41,836 bases of DNA from an uncultured Oribacterium sp. (GCA_937927445.1 CALAOB010000138.1:1-41836), one strand, 5' to 3'. Shown: positions 7,363 through 15,576, counted from the first letter of the stretch. Made by a program: numbers and translations. Notes: generated by a model from the letters alone, not told the origin.

Positions 7363-8928
7363 ATGAGGACACGATATTCTCTGCGCCACACGCTGGAGAA
7401 GACGCTGCGGCCGTATCTTCAGAAGCTCCGGCAGCAGGCACAGGCGACCCCCACCGGGATCCGAAAGCAGATGCTGCTCTGTATCAGCGCCTCCCTGCTC
7501 CTGACGATCCTGGTATTTTTCCTGGGGCTTCAGGACGGCACGCTGAAGGAGGGCTTCCGCCTGCCACGAAGCGGCTATGGCGGTTCGAAGCAGTATATCA
7601 CCCTGGAGGTCTCTGGACTCACGGAGGATACATCGGTTCCGCTCGATATCACGGTCAGTCCGAAGCGCTACACCGAGGAGGAGGCCAATGCTGTCTTCCG
7701 TGAGATCTATGACCAGCTCGAGGAGCTCGTGGTCGCGGAGGGTGAAAGCTTCGCAAATCTCCAGCACGATCTCCGCCTCATGACGAAGCTCCCGAAGTAC
7801 GGCGTGCAGCTCTCCTGGAACTTCTACCCGGAGCTGGATCCGGCGATGGCCGCCGGGGCAGTACCGCAGGATGACGATGTCTCGGCAGAGGCATGGACCG
7901 AAGACGAGGTGCCGCAGGATAAGGATGCTCCGGCAGAGGCATTGGATGAAGACGAGGTGCCGCAGGATGCAGACGCTGCGGCGATCGCGATGGCCGAGCA
8001 GCGGGAAGCGGCGCGCGCCTACTACCGGAAGTACCGTCACCTGATGGACAGCGACGGCACCCTCCATAACGAGACGCTGCCGCCCGGCACCGTGGTGACC
8101 GGCTATCTGTCCCTCATCATGAGCACGGATATCGTACCGGAAAATGTCGATGGCGAGACGAAGTATCTGAAAACGCAGTACCACTCGGCACCGTACCGGA
8201 TCTATGTCGGGATCGTCCCACGGGAGTTGTCCCGCTATGAGTCCCTGCTGCTTCAGCTGCAGCAGGCCATCACCGCAGAGGACGAGGGCAGTCTCGGCGA
8301 GAATATGCTCTCCCTGCCGACGGAAATCGACGGTCAGCGTATCTTCTACAGTGAGCACGAGGACCGAAGCTATCTTCTGCTGCCGCTGCTCGGTGTCGTC
8401 GCCGCCATGGCCATCTACATGCGCCAGGGGCAGGCACGTCGCACGGAGAAAAAACAGCGGGAGGCGCTCCTGATGCTCGACTATTCCGAGCTGGTTTCAA
8501 AGCTCATGGTCTACATCGGCGCCGGCCTCACGGTCCGCAACGCGCTGGAAACCATCTCGCAGCATTTCGATGCGCTCATCGCGCGCGGCATCAAGGCGGA
8601 CCGGCCGCTCTACCAGGAGCTCCGCACGATGGTCATCCAGTTCCGGCGCAACATGCCGGAATCGGAGATCTATCTTTCCTTCGGACGGCGGGTGAATCTG
8701 AAGCCGTATACGAAGCTCGTCAGTCTCATCGAACAGAACCGGATGAATGGCGCACGGAATCTCCGGGCCATGCTGGAGCTCGAGATGGAGGACGCCTTCG
8801 AGCAGCGGAAAACGACGGCCCGGCGTCTCGGCGAGGAGGCCGGCACGAAGCTGCTGCTCCCGCTGTTTATCATGCTCGGCATCGTGATGATCATCGTCAT
8901 CGTGCCGGCGATGAGTGCCCTCGGGTAA
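7363..8928 (+). CDS. tadC: TadC-like platform protein with a large N-terminal extension
   Basis: The C-terminal 190 residues of this 521-residue protein are a T2SSF-type TadC domain (LLMLDYSELVSKLMVYIGAGLTVRNAL; terminal membrane segment near LLPLFIMLGIVMIIVIV). It is preceded by one N-terminal membrane segment (residues about 38-56), then about 290 residues predicted outside the membrane, then a second segment near 344-358. The outer region includes an acidic 16-residue repeat. TadC is usually near 300 residues, so the extension is unusual for the family as generally known, although I recall similar long versions in Clostridia. The start follows tadB by 2 bp, with GAGGTG inside tadB as ribosome site. 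Confidence 0.85.
   Translation: MRTRYSLRHTLEKTLRPYLQKLRQQAQATPTGIRKQMLLCISASLLLTILVFFLGLQDGTLKEGFRLPRSGYGGSKQYITLEVSGLTEDTSVPLDITVSPKRYTEEEANAVFREIYDQLEELVVAEGESFANLQHDLRLMTKLPKYGVQLSWNFYPELDPAMAAGAVPQDDDVSAEAWTEDEVPQDKDAPAEALDEDEVPQDADAAAIAMAEQREAARAYYRKYRHLMDSDGTLHNETLPPGTVVTGYLSLIMSTDIVPENVDGETKYLKTQYHSAPYRIYVGIVPRELSRYESLLLQLQQAITAEDEGSLGENMLSLPTEIDGQRIFYSEHEDRSYLLLPLLGVVAAMAIYMRQGQARRTEKKQREALLMLDYSELVSKLMVYIGAGLTVRNALETISQHFDALIARGIKADRPLYQELRTMVIQFRRNMPESEIYLSFGRRVNLKPYTKLVSLIEQNRMNGARNLRAMLELEMEDAFEQRKTTARRLGEEAGTKLLLPLFIMLGIVMIIVIVPAMSALG
7861..7983 (+). repeat. 48-bp coding tandem repeat in tadC
   Basis: Two and a half in-frame units begin at 7861, 7909 and 7957. They encode VPQDDDVSAEAWTEDE, VPQDKDAPAEALDEDE and VPQDADAAA. 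The strongly acidic repeat lies in the predicted extracytoplasmic loop. Copy-number change would keep the reading frame. Confidence 0.85.
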
Positions 8929-8984
8929 GACCCGCGGCACCCGCATATCCATTTACCATCACACTGAACCATCTATCTGCGTGA

Positions 8985-9017
8985 CATCCTGTTCCGGCGT
9001 ATGGCCGGAACAGGATG
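8985..9017 (+). promoter_or_regulatory. Perfect 14-bp hairpin between tadC and the pilin gene
   Basis: CATCCTGTTCCGGC (8985-8998) pairs perfectly with GCCGGAACAGGATG (9004-9017) around GTATG. No T-run follows, so it is more likely an mRNA processing or stabilising element that lets the downstream pilin be made in excess. It lies 26 bases before the pilin ribosome site. Confidence 0.55.
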
Positions 9018-9056
9018 CTCCGCCCCACACGAGGCGAGGCCTCAGGAGGAAAAACC

Positions 9057-9362
9057 ATGACAACCAGCTTCACTATGTTTCCAACAGCTACCGGCATGCT
9101 GCCGCACTCGATGCTCGACACGGTCTTCGGTGTCCTGCACCGACTGTACGATCAGTTCCTGTTTGCCTGGATGCTGTTCATCACAGGCTGCCGGAAGCGC
9201 CTGCGCGCACTGCTCCAGGACGATTCCGGTATCGGCACCATCGAACTCGTCCTGATCCTCGTCGTGCTGATCGCGCTCGTCCTGATCTTTAAGGATCGCA
9301 TCAAGGCGCTTCTCAATGACATCTTCGATCAGATTGAAAGCTCCGCAACCAGCGTGTACTGA
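9057..9362 (+). CDS. Flp1-like type IVb pilin
   Basis: This 101-residue protein has a class III-type prepilin signature, DDSG then IGTIE, with predicted cleavage after Gly58 so that Glu63 is at +5. A long hydrophobic helix (LVLILVVLIALVLIF) and an amphipathic tail follow. The mature pilin would be about 43 residues. The 58-residue leader is much longer than the usual Flp leader and has its own hydrophobic stretch (QFLFAWMLFIT, 33-43). The start ATG at 9057 has a strong AGGAGG 7 bases upstream. It lies in the expected position after tadC. It probably is the major pilin subunit, processed by one of the two A24 peptidases in the locus. Confidence 0.85.
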   Translation: MTTSFTMFPTATGMLPHSMLDTVFGVLHRLYDQFLFAWMLFITGCRKRLRALLQDDSGIGTIELVLILVVLIALVLIFKDRIKALLNDIFDQIESSATSVY

Positions 9363-11455
9363 TGAAGCGGCGCATGACGCAGGGCCCTGCGCACACCGAT
9401 GCAGAACGTCGCCGCACGACGAAGGCTCCATGGGCAGCTCAGCGCACGCAGGGCTCGGTCACCGTGTTTCTCGCACTGAGCTTCGCGATGATCGCTGCGC
9501 TGCTGCTCACCATCGTGGAGTCCTGCCGTACCGTCTCCGAGCGTCTGTTCTGGCAGACGGCGGTGGACAGCTCCATGGAGTCCCTCTTCTCTCAGTTCCA
9601 CCGTCCACTCTGGGAAAACTACCGGATCTTCGGACTGCAGTACCGGACGGACGAGGATCTCTCGGAGGAGTTCTATGACTTCATGAAGCCCTATCTCAGC
9701 GCCCGGGACCTCTTCCCGGGCAGCATCCGGGAGGACAATGTCTCCTTCCTGGAGCATGTACATGTCACCGAGGGGATCAGCTTCGAAGAGGAGGTGCTGG
9801 AGTATATGAAATATGGACTTCTGGACTCCCTGATCAGCTTCGCGGGCAGTGACTTTCAGGAGCAGGAGATCGTCGAGGAGCTGGAAAAGGTATTCCGCCG
9901 TGCGGACGAGTCGAAGGAAATACGAGAGCTGCAGCGAAGCTATCAGCTCGATACGAAGGATCTGAAGGCGGTCGAGGATGCCATCGCACAGGTGGATGCC
10001 GCGACACGAAGTGCCGAGGCCGCCCATCGGGAGGCCTGGAATGCACTCCGGCGGGAGGATCCATACGACTTCTACTCTGCGAAATACTCCTTCACACGCG
10101 CGCTTAGCGAGCTTCAGCATGCGGTTACGCGCTATACGAAGGCGGCGGACCAGCTCGCGGAAAAGGTCGCGGCGCTCCGCGCGGACTTTAACGCCCGCTC
10201 GGCATCCATCTCCGAGGAGGGACGGCAGGCGATCGAGGCGGAAATCTCCGAATATGAAAACTATGTTTCCAGAAGCGGGGATGTCCGCGCAGAGATCGAA
10301 GCGATGCCGGCGAAGGCGGATGCGCTCATCGCGGAAGCGGATCGCGTCGAGCAGGATGTCGATGACTGCGAGGAGTGGCTGGCGGATGCCATCGCGGATG
10401 CCTGGGATGACGACGAGGAGGACGAGCCGGACTTTTCCTATGAGATCCGGCGCTTCTACCGCAATGCCGCCGCGGACTGGAACAGCTTTTCGCTGATTCA
10501 CTATGGCGGCGAGCTGTCGAAGATCAATGCGAAGAACAAGGCACTGCTCGATCAGATCAGTGATCTGCTGCAGGGAAATCTGCTCTCGCTGGTTCTGCCG
10601 GACGGAGCCGCGCTTCCGTCGAACAGCGCCATCCATGACCGCTCACCGGCATTCCCGGCCGATTCCACCGCTCATCCGGTGGAGGTCGCCATCCTCGGGG
10701 AGTACGCACTGAAGTTTTTTCACTACTACCATCCGGGCGAAACCCCGAAGGAGCAGCTGCCACCGAGCGGCACACAGGCACTCGAGCTCGAGTATCTGCT
10801 TGGCGGCGAAAGCAGTGACTACGAGAATCTCTCGGAATATGTCACAAAGCTCGTCGCCCTCCGGGAAGGAATGAATCTGATCTATCTCTACTCGAGTCCG
10901 GAGAAACGGAACGAAGCACGGCTCTTCGTCACCTCCTTTCTCGTCGCTACGGGAAACCCGGCGCTGATTTCCGTCTTCACCTTTTTCGTCCTCGGCATCT
11001 GGGCACTGGTGCAGGCGATCCAGGACGTGAAAACCCTGCTGTCCGCCGGACGCGTGCCGCTCTTTCATGATCAAAGCAGCTGGTCCGTCGACATCTCCGG
11101 TCTTCTCCGCTTCGGTGAGCACCCGTCCGCGAGCGCAGATACCCGTAAGAAGGGACTTTCCTATCGGGATTACCTTCGGGCATTTCTGCTCGGCGAGGGG
11201 CTTCTCGACCAGGCGGAGATCAATCAGCGGATGCTGAGCCGGATTGAGAAAAATATCCGGCAGATCGGAAAGGATCCGGAAACCGGCTTCGCCCTCGATG
11301 AATGTCTCTATGCACTCGAGGCCACGGTCCGTCCGGACACGCGGCACGTCATGTACAGCACCGGCATCCTGCAGATGGTCGCCGATACGGCACCGGCCAT
11401 CGACTACTCGATGGAGATCAGCAGCTACTACAAGTACCGGAATGATACACAGTGA
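9362..11455 (+). CDS. DUF5702-type Tad-locus membrane protein
   Basis: This 697-residue protein starts with a basic stretch and a pilin-like membrane segment (GSVTVFLALSFAMIAALLLTIVESCRTV, split over residues 31-57). A long helical, probably coiled-coil external region follows (about 150-360, rich in Glu, Ala and Arg, SELQHAVTRYTKAADQLAEKV). A second hydrophobic region lies near 520-550 (ALISVFTFFVLGIWALVQ). This layout fits DUF5702 proteins found in clostridial Tad clusters, whose function is unknown; they may be TadG-like minor components. The ATG overlaps the pilin stop by one base (TGATG), so it is translationally coupled. Confidence 0.75.
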   Translation: MKRRMTQGPAHTDAERRRTTKAPWAAQRTQGSVTVFLALSFAMIAALLLTIVESCRTVSERLFWQTAVDSSMESLFSQFHRPLWENYRIFGLQYRTDEDLSEEFYDFMKPYLSARDLFPGSIREDNVSFLEHVHVTEGISFEEEVLEYMKYGLLDSLISFAGSDFQEQEIVEELEKVFRRADESKEIRELQRSYQLDTKDLKAVEDAIAQVDAATRSAEAAHREAWNALRREDPYDFYSAKYSFTRALSELQHAVTRYTKAADQLAEKVAALRADFNARSASISEEGRQAIEAEISEYENYVSRSGDVRAEIEAMPAKADALIAEADRVEQDVDDCEEWLADAIADAWDDDEEDEPDFSYEIRRFYRNAAADWNSFSLIHYGGELSKINAKNKALLDQISDLLQGNLLSLVLPDGAALPSNSAIHDRSPAFPADSTAHPVEVAILGEYALKFFHYYHPGETPKEQLPPSGTQALELEYLLGGESSDYENLSEYVTKLVALREGMNLIYLYSSPEKRNEARLFVTSFLVATGNPALISVFTFFVLGIWALVQAIQDVKTLLSAGRVPLFHDQSSWSVDISGLLRFGEHPSASADTRKKGLSYRDYLRAFLLGEGLLDQAEINQRMLSRIEKNIRQIGKDPETGFALDECLYALEATVRPDTRHVMYSTGILQMVADTAPAIDYSMEISSYYKYRNDTQ

Positions 11456-11596
11456 CCGACTTCTTCTGTACATCGTGCGGCAGAAGTCCTACGGTATACG
11501 CCATACACCCGATGCTGAAACATTGGCCTCTGACACATCTACGGATGATTCCGCTGCACTGCAGCGAATCACATACATCTCATCCTGAGGAAACGC

Positions 11597-12481
11597 ATGA
11601 AACAGGAACGAAGTAGCCGGCCCCGGCACAAGTCACACTCCAGGTACCATCACCGGGCATCGGAATACAAGAAAAAACTGAATACACTTCTTCTGACACC
11701 ATGCCGCTCCTCTCTCACCGTAGAGGCCGCGCTCGCCCTGACCCTCGTGATCCTCGCGAGCGTCGTCCTCATGGTGCCCATGCTGATCCTGAACCATCAG
11801 CGAAACGCGGCGCTCGAGATGCATGAAAATGCACGCCAGATGGCAAAACAGAAATATGTCGAGTACTACCGTGCGAAGGACGGCAGTCTCACCCTCGATC
11901 AGGATCTCCTGAACAGCGGAGAGACCGTGCTCACCGCCCTCGCCCTCGGGCATCAGATCGCCCAGCCCGGCATGCAGAACATCGATCTCTTCTCTGATTC
12001 CGAAATCACGAAGGACACGGTCCGCTATATCGCAAACTACGACGCGGTTCTGCCGTTTTCGGTACTCGGACTCGATCATCTGTCGCAGCAGGTCGTCGTC
12101 AGCCGTCGTGCCTGGATCGGTGCGAAGGGCAACCGCTGGATGGAAAATAACGGCGGGGAGGCGGAAGACGATCCGATCGTCTATGTCAGTACCCGCGACA
12201 CCGATGTCTACCATACCACGCGGGCCTGCTCCTATCTCACCCATGACATCCTGGAGGCCCGGGGCGAAGACATGCGAACACTCCGGAACAAATTCGGTGG
12301 AAAGTACAGTCCCTGTGCCACCTGTCGCCCGAACCTGTCCATGCCGGCCGTCTACTATACCCTCGCGGCACGCAGCTATCATACGACGCCAAGCTGTCGT
12401 ACCATCTCCAGCGACGTGCAGGAAATGAAAAAATCCGAAGCCGAGTCCTATGGAAAGCACGGCTGTGTGCGCTGCGGATAA
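11597..12481 (+). CDS. TadE-like pseudopilin with duplicated Cys/His motif
   Basis: This 294-residue protein has a very basic first 35 residues, then SSLTVEAALALTLVILASV, a TadE-type pilin-like helix with Glu43. The C-terminal 100 residues carry a tandem motif: DVYHTTRACSYLT ending in CATCRP, then RSYHTTPSCRTISS ending in CVRC. Each unit has a His-x(4)-Cys followed by Cys-x2-Cys, reminiscent of Ada-type or zinc-ribbon metal sites seen at the ends of some Firmicutes surface proteins. TadE-like proteins are minor pilins processed by the prepilin peptidase. The ATG at 11597 follows GAGGAAACGC. The 141-bp gap before it holds only weak hairpins. Confidence 0.75.
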   Translation: MKQERSSRPRHKSHSRYHHRASEYKKKLNTLLLTPCRSSLTVEAALALTLVILASVVLMVPMLILNHQRNAALEMHENARQMAKQKYVEYYRAKDGSLTLDQDLLNSGETVLTALALGHQIAQPGMQNIDLFSDSEITKDTVRYIANYDAVLPFSVLGLDHLSQQVVVSRRAWIGAKGNRWMENNGGEAEDDPIVYVSTRDTDVYHTTRACSYLTHDILEARGEDMRTLRNKFGGKYSPCATCRPNLSMPAVYYTLAARSYHTTPSCRTISSDVQEMKKSEAESYGKHGCVRCG

Positions 12482-12599
12482 AGAATATGCGATGTCTAAA
12501 GTTGAAATTCGCTTCTGCAGGCACCCTGGTCCATCGAGACTGTATTTTTGATTCATCACATAGTATATAGCAAAGAATATCGCTGAGGAGTAAGCTGTG

Positions 12600-13133
12600 A
12601 TGCACTGTTCGATCTATCTCTTTTTCATCTATGCACTGCTCTGCATCGCGTTCGATCTCCGGAGCCGCAGTGTACCCCTGCTGGTGCATCTTCTGTTCGT
12701 GCTCCCCGGACTGATCGTATTCGGAAATCAGCTCCATGGTGCGTTTCAGGCCTGTGCGCTCACAGCACAGCGGATGGTCCCCGATCCTTTAACGGATGCT
12801 TCATCCGCTGCACTTTCGCTCTGGCTTCCGATCCGGACCGCACTGCTTCCACTGCTGCCAGGGCTCCTGGCCCTGCTGCTCAGTAAGCTCTCGCGGGAAG
12901 CGCTGGGCCTCGGCGATGGACTTTTTCTGCTGATCGCCGGCCTCTATGTCCCGATGCGCTCGATGCTTCTGCTCCTGCTGTCCGGTATCCTGGTTGGCTT
13001 TCTCGTGAGCGCGGTCCTGCTCATCTATGGCCGTCTCCACGGCCGAAGCATGCGAAAAGTAAGCTTCCCGTGGATTCCCTGCACGCTGCCGGCGCTCTGT
13101 GCGATCGCTTTCGAACAGTTCCCGCTGGTCTGA
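12600..13133 (+). CDS. Type IV prepilin peptidase, A24 family, second copy
   Basis: This 177-residue polytopic membrane protein carries the A24 aspartates: Asp19 in AFDLRSRSVP and Asp106 in LGLGDGLF. It differs strongly in sequence from the first copy at 3722, so it is not a recent duplication. The ATG at 12600 is preceded by GAGGAG 9 bases upstream; a GTG codon directly before it is a possible alternative. Having two peptidases in one Tad locus suggests a division between the Flp1 pilin and the TadE-like substrates. Confidence 0.82.
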   Translation: MHCSIYLFFIYALLCIAFDLRSRSVPLLVHLLFVLPGLIVFGNQLHGAFQACALTAQRMVPDPLTDASSAALSLWLPIRTALLPLLPGLLALLLSKLSREALGLGDGLFLLIAGLYVPMRSMLLLLLSGILVGFLVSAVLLIYGRLHGRSMRKVSFPWIPCTLPALCAIAFEQFPLV

Positions 13134-13226
13134 CGCTTCTTCATCCATCCGATGACAGTTCGCATCCGGTCTGTCCCAGATGCTCTGCATCATCTACTGA
13201 ACGCAATTTTACATTCAGGAGTTCCC

Positions 13227-13466
13227 ATGTATACCATCGAAGCCGCCTATATCTTTTCCATCATCCTGCTGGTCATCGGAAGTCTCGTCACCAGCGCCAT
13301 CAAACTGCAGTCAAAAATCAATGGCTTCACACGTTCTGCACTCGAAACAGAGGTCAACAGCCATCTTCCGGATGGCGCAAAGGATTTCCAGCCGGAGGAT
13401 TTCATCCGTATGGTCACCCTTTTTGAACAGGACATCGATCCAGCCGAAGGAGAACAACATGAATAA
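13227..13466 (+). CDS. Small pilin-like membrane protein of unknown function
   Basis: This 79-residue protein begins MYTIEAAYIFSIILLV, placing a Glu at position 5 directly before a hydrophobic helix, like a mature type IV pilin without a leader peptide. A polar tail of about 50 residues follows. The ATG at 13227 follows AGGAGTTCCC. It overlaps the next gene by 8 bp and so is coupled to it. I do not recognise a named family. Position and shape suggest a TadE/TadF-type minor subunit or assembly factor. Confidence 0.65.
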   Translation: MYTIEAAYIFSIILLVIGSLVTSAIKLQSKINGFTRSALETEVNSHLPDGAKDFQPEDFIRMVTLFEQDIDPAEGEQHE

Positions 13467-14796
13467 ACCGATTCTGGAGTGTATGTCCTACGAGCATAAT
13501 CTCCGTCACAGTTACATGCACATCAGTGCACAGTCCGTGGACCCGCAGTCCTATGCGCTGAAGCTGCTCCGCGAAACGAGTGTCCCTGATACGCTGCCCC
13601 TCTCGATCCGCCCGGATGCGGAGGATCCGGCACAGGTGACCCTCGAATATGAGGTCTCCGGTCTCGAATCCATGGCGAGCTACTATGCGAGCCGGAAGCT
13701 CCGCTACCTGGCCCTCGCACGACTCATGGAGAACATCCATGGTCTTCTCGAGCATCTCGAGGAGTATTTTCTACCGGAGGATATGGTGCTCCTGGATCCA
13801 TCCGCGATCTTCTACAATCAGGAAACGGAAAGCTGGATCTTCACCCTCGTGCCCGGCTACAGCAGCTCCTTCCACGAAGCGCTGAAGGCGCTCATCGCCT
13901 GGCTTCTGAAGCGGATCGACTACAACGAGGACCGTGTCGTCGTCCTGGCCTACACACTCTATAACGAGTCCCGCAAGGAATTTCTCGTGATGGAGAATCT
14001 TCTTCGCATCTGCCGGCAGAACATCGAGCGCGAACGCATGCTTCAGCTGGAACGAAGCGGTGGCCATCCATCCGCACCGGCTGCCTCATCTTTCGGAGCC
14101 GACAGCCGGACCTCTGTGCAGGCTTCTGCTTCCGGTTTGTTCAATGCAGGCGACCGGCACACAGCGGACTCCGCACCACGTCCACGCATGATTTCCACCG
14201 ATGGCATCTTCCGCCCGATCGACGCCGGCCTTTCGGAGACGACCGAAGATGCTGCGCCACGACCGGCGATGCCCGCACAGCCATCTGCCGCAGCGCCTGA
14301 CAACATTGGCTTCCCATCCGATTATGGTGAAGACGAGTACAGTAAGACGGTAAAGAAACTGCAGGAGCACGCGGCAGGCGATACCCATGCGTACGAGCAT
14401 GACGCATCTCTCTGCACGAATTATGCAGGCTTCGATGATCCTGCGCTCGACGGTGTCAGCGTATCCTCGCTGGTTCCGGCTCCGAAGTCGAAAGGGAGTT
14501 TTCCACTTTTTCATCGCCGGAAAGAGGGAAAATCAGAGAAAACAGAACGACGAACGAAAAAAAGCGTGGAGAAATCCACACTGAAGGAAGCCCTGTCCAC
14601 CGAACAGAATCAGAGCTCCTTTAAGGCGAAGACGATCCTCTCCGTCGCGCTCATGTTCCTCATCCCGTTCCTGATCTGGTTCCTGAAGGGCGGGGTCGTC
14701 CTCCGTCGCATGCTGCCGCTGGTACTGGCACTTGAAGCCGGCATCCTCGTCGTCATCGCACTCGATTACCTGATGGCGAAGCTGCCGGATGATTAA
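13459..14796 (+). CDS. DUF6382-like protein with C-terminal membrane anchor
   Basis: In this 445-residue protein, the N-terminal 200 residues (MSYEHNLRHSYMHI through LLRICRQNIERERM) resemble the DUF6382 domain found next to clostridial Tad genes. A long disordered region rich in Ser, Ala and Pro follows (about 200-340), then a basic stretch near 350-385 and two hydrophobic segments (ILSVALMFLIPFLIWFL; MLPLVLALEAGILVVIAL). Relatives I recall carry a C-terminal FHA domain, and none is visible here. The ATG at 13459 has GAAGGAGAACAAC upstream and overlaps the previous gene. It is the last gene of the Tad locus. A signalling or regulatory role is inferred only from family context. Confidence 0.65.
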   Translation: MNKPILECMSYEHNLRHSYMHISAQSVDPQSYALKLLRETSVPDTLPLSIRPDAEDPAQVTLEYEVSGLESMASYYASRKLRYLALARLMENIHGLLEHLEEYFLPEDMVLLDPSAIFYNQETESWIFTLVPGYSSSFHEALKALIAWLLKRIDYNEDRVVVLAYTLYNESRKEFLVMENLLRICRQNIERERMLQLERSGGHPSAPAASSFGADSRTSVQASASGLFNAGDRHTADSAPRPRMISTDGIFRPIDAGLSETTEDAAPRPAMPAQPSAAAPDNIGFPSDYGEDEYSKTVKKLQEHAAGDTHAYEHDASLCTNYAGFDDPALDGVSVSSLVPAPKSKGSFPLFHRRKEGKSEKTERRTKKSVEKSTLKEALSTEQNQSSFKAKTILSVALMFLIPFLIWFLKGGVVLRRMLPLVLALEAGILVVIALDYLMAKLPDD

Positions 14797-14842
14797 CAGT
14801 AACGTAAGCATCCACCCTTCGCAGAAATGCATACATCTGCCA

Positions 14843-14871
14843 TTGAAAATACGTATATTACGTAGTATTCT
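14843..14871 (+). promoter_or_regulatory. hicAB promoter with palindromic operator in the spacer
   Basis: TTGAAA (14843-14848) and TATTCT (14866-14871) are separated by exactly 17 bp. The spacer contains TACGTATATTACGTA, two TACGTA half-sites around TAT. A repressor bound here would block the promoter, which fits autoregulation by the HicB antitoxin. Confidence 0.65.
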
Positions 14872-14886
14872 ATAAGGAGACATAAC

Positions 14887-15069
14887 ATGAAATTTCGGGA
14901 AATGGAATCTCTTCTTCTGAAGGATGGATGGCTTCTGGTCGATATCAGAGGATCTCACTATCAGTACAAGCATCCATCTAAATTCGGAAAGGTAACGGTT
15001 CCAAATCATCGTGGTGACATCCCTGCAAGAGTTGTAGCTTCTATACTGAAGCAGGCGGGGCTGAAGTAG
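14887..15069 (+). CDS. hicA: Type II toxin HicA, mRNA interferase
   Basis: This 60-residue protein has the double-stranded-RNA-binding-like HicA fold. GSHYQYKHP carries the catalytic His24 and is followed by VTVPNHRGDIP and a C-terminal helix with the typical ILKQAGL end. It cleaves mRNA when not bound by HicB. The ribosome site AAGGAGACATAAC precedes the ATG. It is first in a two-gene operon, 25 bp ahead of hicB, the usual toxin-first order. Base composition is more AT-rich than the neighbouring Tad genes, consistent with acquisition. Confidence 0.93.
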   Translation: MKFREMESLLLKDGWLLVDIRGSHYQYKHPSKFGKVTVPNHRGDIPARVVASILKQAGLK

Positions 15070-15094
15070 TATCCGCTATGCCAGAGGAGTATTT

Positions 15095-15493
15095 ATGAAC
15101 TATATTTATCCAGCTGTTTTTTATCCTGAAGAGGATGGCCGTTATTCTGTCATTTTTCCAGATTTAAATGATCTCGCAACGTATGGTGATACCCTTGCCG
15201 ATGCTTTTGCCATGGCGCAGGAAGCGTGCGGTCAGTATCTTTTCACCTCTTTACGAGACGGTGAGCACCTTCCTTCACCGTCTTCACTCGATGACGTTCA
15301 AAAAGAAGATGCTCATGCGCTCGTCAATATGGTATGTGTGAATCTCGACGCGTACGCCCGTGCTTACGATGACAAAGCCGTAAAAAAGACCTTAAGCATC
15401 CCGGCCTGGCTGAATACCGCATGTGAGAATCTCGGAATCAATTTCTCGAAGGTTTTGAAGGATGCACTGATTGCGAAGCTACAGGTACAGTAA
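15095..15493 (+). CDS. hicB: Type II antitoxin HicB
   Basis: This 132-residue antitoxin has the HicB partial RNase-H-like N-terminal domain (YPAVFYPEEDGRYSVIFPDL, then ATYGDTLADAFAMAQEA). Its C-terminal DNA-binding part, near KTLSIPAWLNTACENLGINFSKVL, fits a ribbon-helix-helix type. It neutralises HicA and should repress the hicAB promoter. AGAGGAGTATTT precedes the ATG at 15095. A strong terminator follows. Confidence 0.93.
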   Translation: MNYIYPAVFYPEEDGRYSVIFPDLNDLATYGDTLADAFAMAQEACGQYLFTSLRDGEHLPSPSSLDDVQKEDAHALVNMVCVNLDAYARAYDDKAVKKTLSIPAWLNTACENLGINFSKVLKDALIAKLQVQ

Positions 15494-15519
15494 GACGCAT
15501 CTTTATCGCGTATACAGCA

Positions 15520-15576
15520 AACTGCCGTGCAGCGACTGAACTTTATGTTCCAGTCGCCGCACGGCAGTTATCTTTT
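15520..15576 (+). terminator. Intrinsic terminator of hicAB
   Basis: AACTGCCGTGC (15520-15530) pairs with GCACGGCAGTT (15559-15569), and CGACTG pairs with CAGTCG inside. The T-rich ATCTTTTTCT follows. It separates hicAB from the convergent pepT. Confidence 0.85.

Noticed and set aside
9329..10636. 435-residue frame opposite the DUF5702 gene
   Set aside because: It has no ribosome site, and its composition is typical of an antisense shadow. The plus-strand gene is coupled to the pilin.
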